Program-made: the position numbers and the translations under genes
Part shown: positions 61,209 to 64,000 of the stretch, in pieces
Numbering within the stretch: position 1 is the stretch's first letter
Layout of the letters: every line of letters starts with the position of its first letter
Assembly (NCBI GenBank): GCA_020466095.1
Contig: CM035808.1
Location: 14,315,759-14,379,758, forward strand
Length of the DNA stretch: 64,000 bases
Reading direction: 5' to 3'
DNA from: Chlorops oryzae
Taxonomy: Eukaryota; Arthropoda; Insecta; Diptera; Chloropidae
Notes under the pieces: model-generated
Told to the model about the DNA's origin: nothing
Databases searched by the model: none
Seen by the model: the letters and a program-made list of their open reading frames with translations, nothing else

Positions 61209-64000
61209 CTAAACTGTTTCTAACGCTCTAACATCCTTTTGTACCACATAGAATTTATGCTTCTTCCCGACTAGACCCCAAATAACGGCAACATTTTCGA
61301 TAACTATATTAACCGGTATCGTGCAAACTGCGCCCAGAACGCACGCTAGAAACTTGACGAAACCGAAACGGTATAAGGAAAATGATTTTATTACGCCAAA
61401 GACGTACATATAAATGTTGACAGCAGCGATGAAAGCGCAAACGAAATCAACAATATTCGGACAGGGAATCGGATAAAGTCCAGCGAAAATAATATTGGAC
61501 GTAGACATTGGCATTGTTACCCAAGAGTAAACGCTTATGCCAAGTAGAAGCTTATGTTTAAACGGTATAGTTTTCGAGTGCACCACAAGAAGAATGCCTT
61601 GAAGCCAACGTTTTCGTTGCTGCAGGAAATCGAGTAAAGTGAAGGGCGACTTTTCGTACATTTCACCTTCGATGAAATCGAATGTGAAGCCCTGTGCGAA
61701 TGCGCGCATTGCAAAAAAGCAATCTTCAGCAACAGATCCATCGATACCATTGTCAAAGGACACTTGACGCTCAGCGCCGACCTGAAATAAAAAAAGACAT
61801 TTTTTCAATTAATCAAATTGGTTTTTAATTCTGTTCGAAAATATATTTTATACAATTAGGTGGTTAATTTACAACCCCCACAACAGATTTGGGACTCATC
61901 GTTTTTTGCCCCTTTTTTTTCGTAAGGAATTGATCAATTTCACTCGAATGAAACTATATCTTGAGCAAAGTGAGTAGGCCAACAGAAATTATTTAACTTC
62001 AGCACCCAAAAGTATGCATTTTAACATTCCGAATATTTCCGATTGTGAAAAATCTGTTCATTCTTGTAGGTTTGCCCATTTAATCACACTTTGAGGAAGA
62101 GTTTTGCAACATGTGCGGATATCTTTAGTCTTAATTAAGCTCCGTTTATGAAGACTTAAAATTATATTAATTTTAGTTTTGAAATATTCTAATGCATACC
62201 TCTAGGTGTTGAATTTAAATATTTTCTGTTGCCCTAAAAATGAGCAAGGAATTGACCAACCATATTCGCAGTGCTCCGAAATGAAGTGTTAAAAGACTCC
62301 TTTTAGAAAACCATGACGAAGTGTTTTCGGAGTTGTCCAAATAGGAGCGTAATAGGCCTCCTATCGAAAATTTTAGAAGGCTTTTGCAAAGGCTTCAAAG
62401 AAACACCGCCTAGGAGGTTTTTTGGGACATTAGACGATTGTTCAAAATTTATAACTGAAAGATAGTTCATAGAGACTCTTAAGGGAGCATTCTAGCATTC
62501 TAGATAAATTTTGAGATTCCGAAAAGTAGACTTTATCTAAAAATGCTCATTTAGAGATCCTGTTGGAGCGTTTTAAGAGCATTTGGGCTCCGGAAATGGG
62601 GTCTTTAGGAGCGCCGTGCGGAATCCTGTGATTGGTTGGGTAAAAGTATTCAAATTTAATCCTAGAAGTATGCAGGCAAATATTTAGAATAGCTCTGATC
62701 TCAATAGTTTGTTGAAAAGTTTTGTCTTAAAAGTATATAGGTTCTTGCTGAAAACTCTAGCGAAGTACATCTGAGATATGTTGGATTTTGTTTTTAGCTC
62801 ATTTAAATATTTTTGGTTTCTTTCGTAATCAGGCAATCGATGACTTTTATAAAGATCCAAGCTCTGATAAGTTTTAAATACTCATCTATCTTTTTTTGTA
62901 CTATCTCAAACGTCGAAGTTATTAACCTTGCTGGTGCCTTAGGACCATTTTGATCCAAAATTCAATTTTTTTGAGGCCGATATCTGGAGATTGATGAAAT
63001 CTATTTACTTTCAGCCATAACAATCTTCTTGTAATGAGCTCAAATTCTTATTTTGACTATATATTTTGTATGAAAAATACACATCGTGGATCAAATGTTT
63101 TCTAAAGCATTTTGTGCAACTTTCTTAAGGTAACAGCAAGGTTAAATCATTAAATTTTGAAATAAGAATAATTTTTAAAATAAAATTACGAAAGTCCATT
63201 GCCCTCTGCTCTTCGAACAATCGTAATCAGTACGAAATTTTGCCAGATCAATACGTTTGCATCTTCAACGTATATCAGCATGTATGCGGTTTTTAAATTA
63301 CTTCTTCATACATATTAAAATATAATTAAAAAAAAAAAAAAAAAAAACACTGAAAAAATAAAAACAATCATCTTTACTCACCTGTGTAACAACGTAGCTT
63401 CCCTTCCAGCTGAACAATGGTTTATGGAATAATTTGAACTGCAGCCGGAGCTTTCCCATATCATCTGATACGCGGAAACTATCAGCCAACGTCGTTAACC
63501 AGTTGACAACATTCTCATTGGCGTACGTAATTAAGCCCTGTCCAAATGGATGTTTTCCATCTAGAACGAAATTTATGATGCCACGTACACAGTTCTCCGT
63601 CAATAGAGTCTCTTCATCAAGATGTACGATCCAATCGTTGTCGTTCAATACATTCACATTATCCTCGAGGCAATATTGCAGGGCACGCGACTTAAACAAT
63701 GCTCCTGTACGTGTTTTATACTCCTTCGGTACAACAATTTCTCGTATACGACGATGATGTGCCAAATTGACCGCCTTATCCGTAACAACCTCGATGAGAA
63801 AATTCTCAAGGCCAGTGTCGAGGCAAGTGTTCATATTGCGGAGAACATTCGTTTTGACAAGATCGGCGAAATCGCCGCGCGTTACGACGCGTATACAAAT
63901 GAATGGAGCCAGCAGGGGACTGCCCTTGAGTACGACCTTCTCGGGAAATGCATTATAGAAGACAAGACCGCAAAAATTAAAGAGCACTTGCGGCAGTGTA
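61209..64000 (-). CDS. egh: egghead beta-1,4-mannosyltransferase (5'-truncated by the window edge)
   Basis: Egghead transfers mannose from GDP-mannose to glucosylceramide, making the MacCer core of arthro-series glycosphingolipids in the Golgi; Brainiac acts next. Two exons are seen: 64000-63382 (runs off the window) and 61781-61209, joined by a 1.6-kb GT-AG intron at SYVVTQ/VGAERQ. About 396 of roughly 457 residues are present; the N-terminal membrane segment is missing. Visible motifs include ICIRVVTRGD, the acidic WIVHLDEETLL (metal/nucleotide-sugar site), GIDGSVAEDCFFAMRA and QQRKRWLQGI (Q-x-x-RW acceptor motif of family GT2). Multiple C-terminal membrane helices follow (GISVYSWVTMPMSTSNIIFA, FVCAFIAAVNIYMYVFGVI, FLACVLGAVCTIPVNIVI), ending RALETV. 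The sequence is nearly identical to Drosophila Egh, with no frame breaks. Confidence 0.97.
62254..62640 (-). mobile_element. MITE family with CCCAACCAATCA ends, copy B, in the egghead intron
   Basis: On the minus strand it begins CCCAACCAATCACAGGATTC and shares ordered blocks with copy A at 13961 (AAACGCTCCAACAGGATCTC, GGAATCTCAAAATTTATC), closing with a GGTTGGTC end. It lies in the 61782-63381 intron of egghead. No coding capacity. Confidence 0.75.
62641..63381. other. Remainder of the egghead intron
   Basis: AT-rich intronic sequence with an A/T-rich run near 63327-63347 and the donor ACTCAC (GTGAGT on the minus strand) at 63376-63381. No nested gene or RNA is recognised. Confidence 0.7.

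Overview
The window is AT-rich eukaryotic DNA from a higher (cyclorrhaphan) fly. The genes carry short GT-AG introns and CAA/CAG (Gln/His) repeats, and their products are close to Drosophila proteins. The DNA is packed with small inverted-repeat elements, CATA/GACA microsatellites and homopolymers. A tephritid-type genome is my best guess; the sequence alone does not fix the species.

Layout. 1-16.4 kb holds no convincing protein gene: transposon debris, a 540-bp purine tract, several MITEs, a tRNA-derived SINE and a hAT transposase fragment. This may be the upstream or 5' intronic region of the next gene. 16.6-24.1 kb (+) is an Ataxin-1 orthologue with a His/Gln-rich N-terminus, an AXH domain split over two exons, and a C-terminal RKRRWSAPD motif. 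25.5-26.8 kb has a piggyBac-like and a hAT-like MITE. 27.4-28.0 kb (-) is a small secreted MBF2-family protein. 28.2-32.7 kb is mostly mobile-element DNA. 32.7-49.2 kb (+) is the NMD kinase SMG1 (Drosophila nonC), ten exons. Its 5.2-kb intron contains, on the opposite strand, a complete rhodopsin-like GPCR gene, and on the same strand a U2 snRNA gene with its PSEA promoter element. 50.2-51.5 kb is a long PIF/Harbinger-like MITE, followed by an intron-containing tRNA-Ile(UAU) on the minus strand at 51.9 kb. 52.9-56.4 kb (+) is TMF (TATA element modulatory factor, a Golgi golgin), tail to tail with TVP23 (56.9-58.0 kb, -), a Golgi membrane protein. 61.2-64.0 kb (-) is the 3' two thirds of egghead, the beta-1,4-mannosyltransferase of arthro-series glycolipids; its 5' end lies beyond the window.

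The genes do not form one pathway. TMF, TVP23 and egghead act in the secretory pathway. SMG1 (mRNA surveillance), U2 (splicing) and Ataxin-1 (its KRRW motif is a known splicing-factor ligand) all touch RNA metabolism; their proximity is probably chance. Several single-base frame breaks in Ataxin-1 and SMG1, each with conserved protein on both sides, look like uncorrected assembly indels rather than gene decay.

I found no clear new biological system. The most unusual items are the nested GPCR and U2 inside SMG1, a hAT MITE ending 24 bp before the SMG1 start codon, MITEs of at least four superfamily types with readable target-site duplications, a Pumilio-type site downstream of Ataxin-1, and a SINE whose tail is the TTAGG-type repeat.
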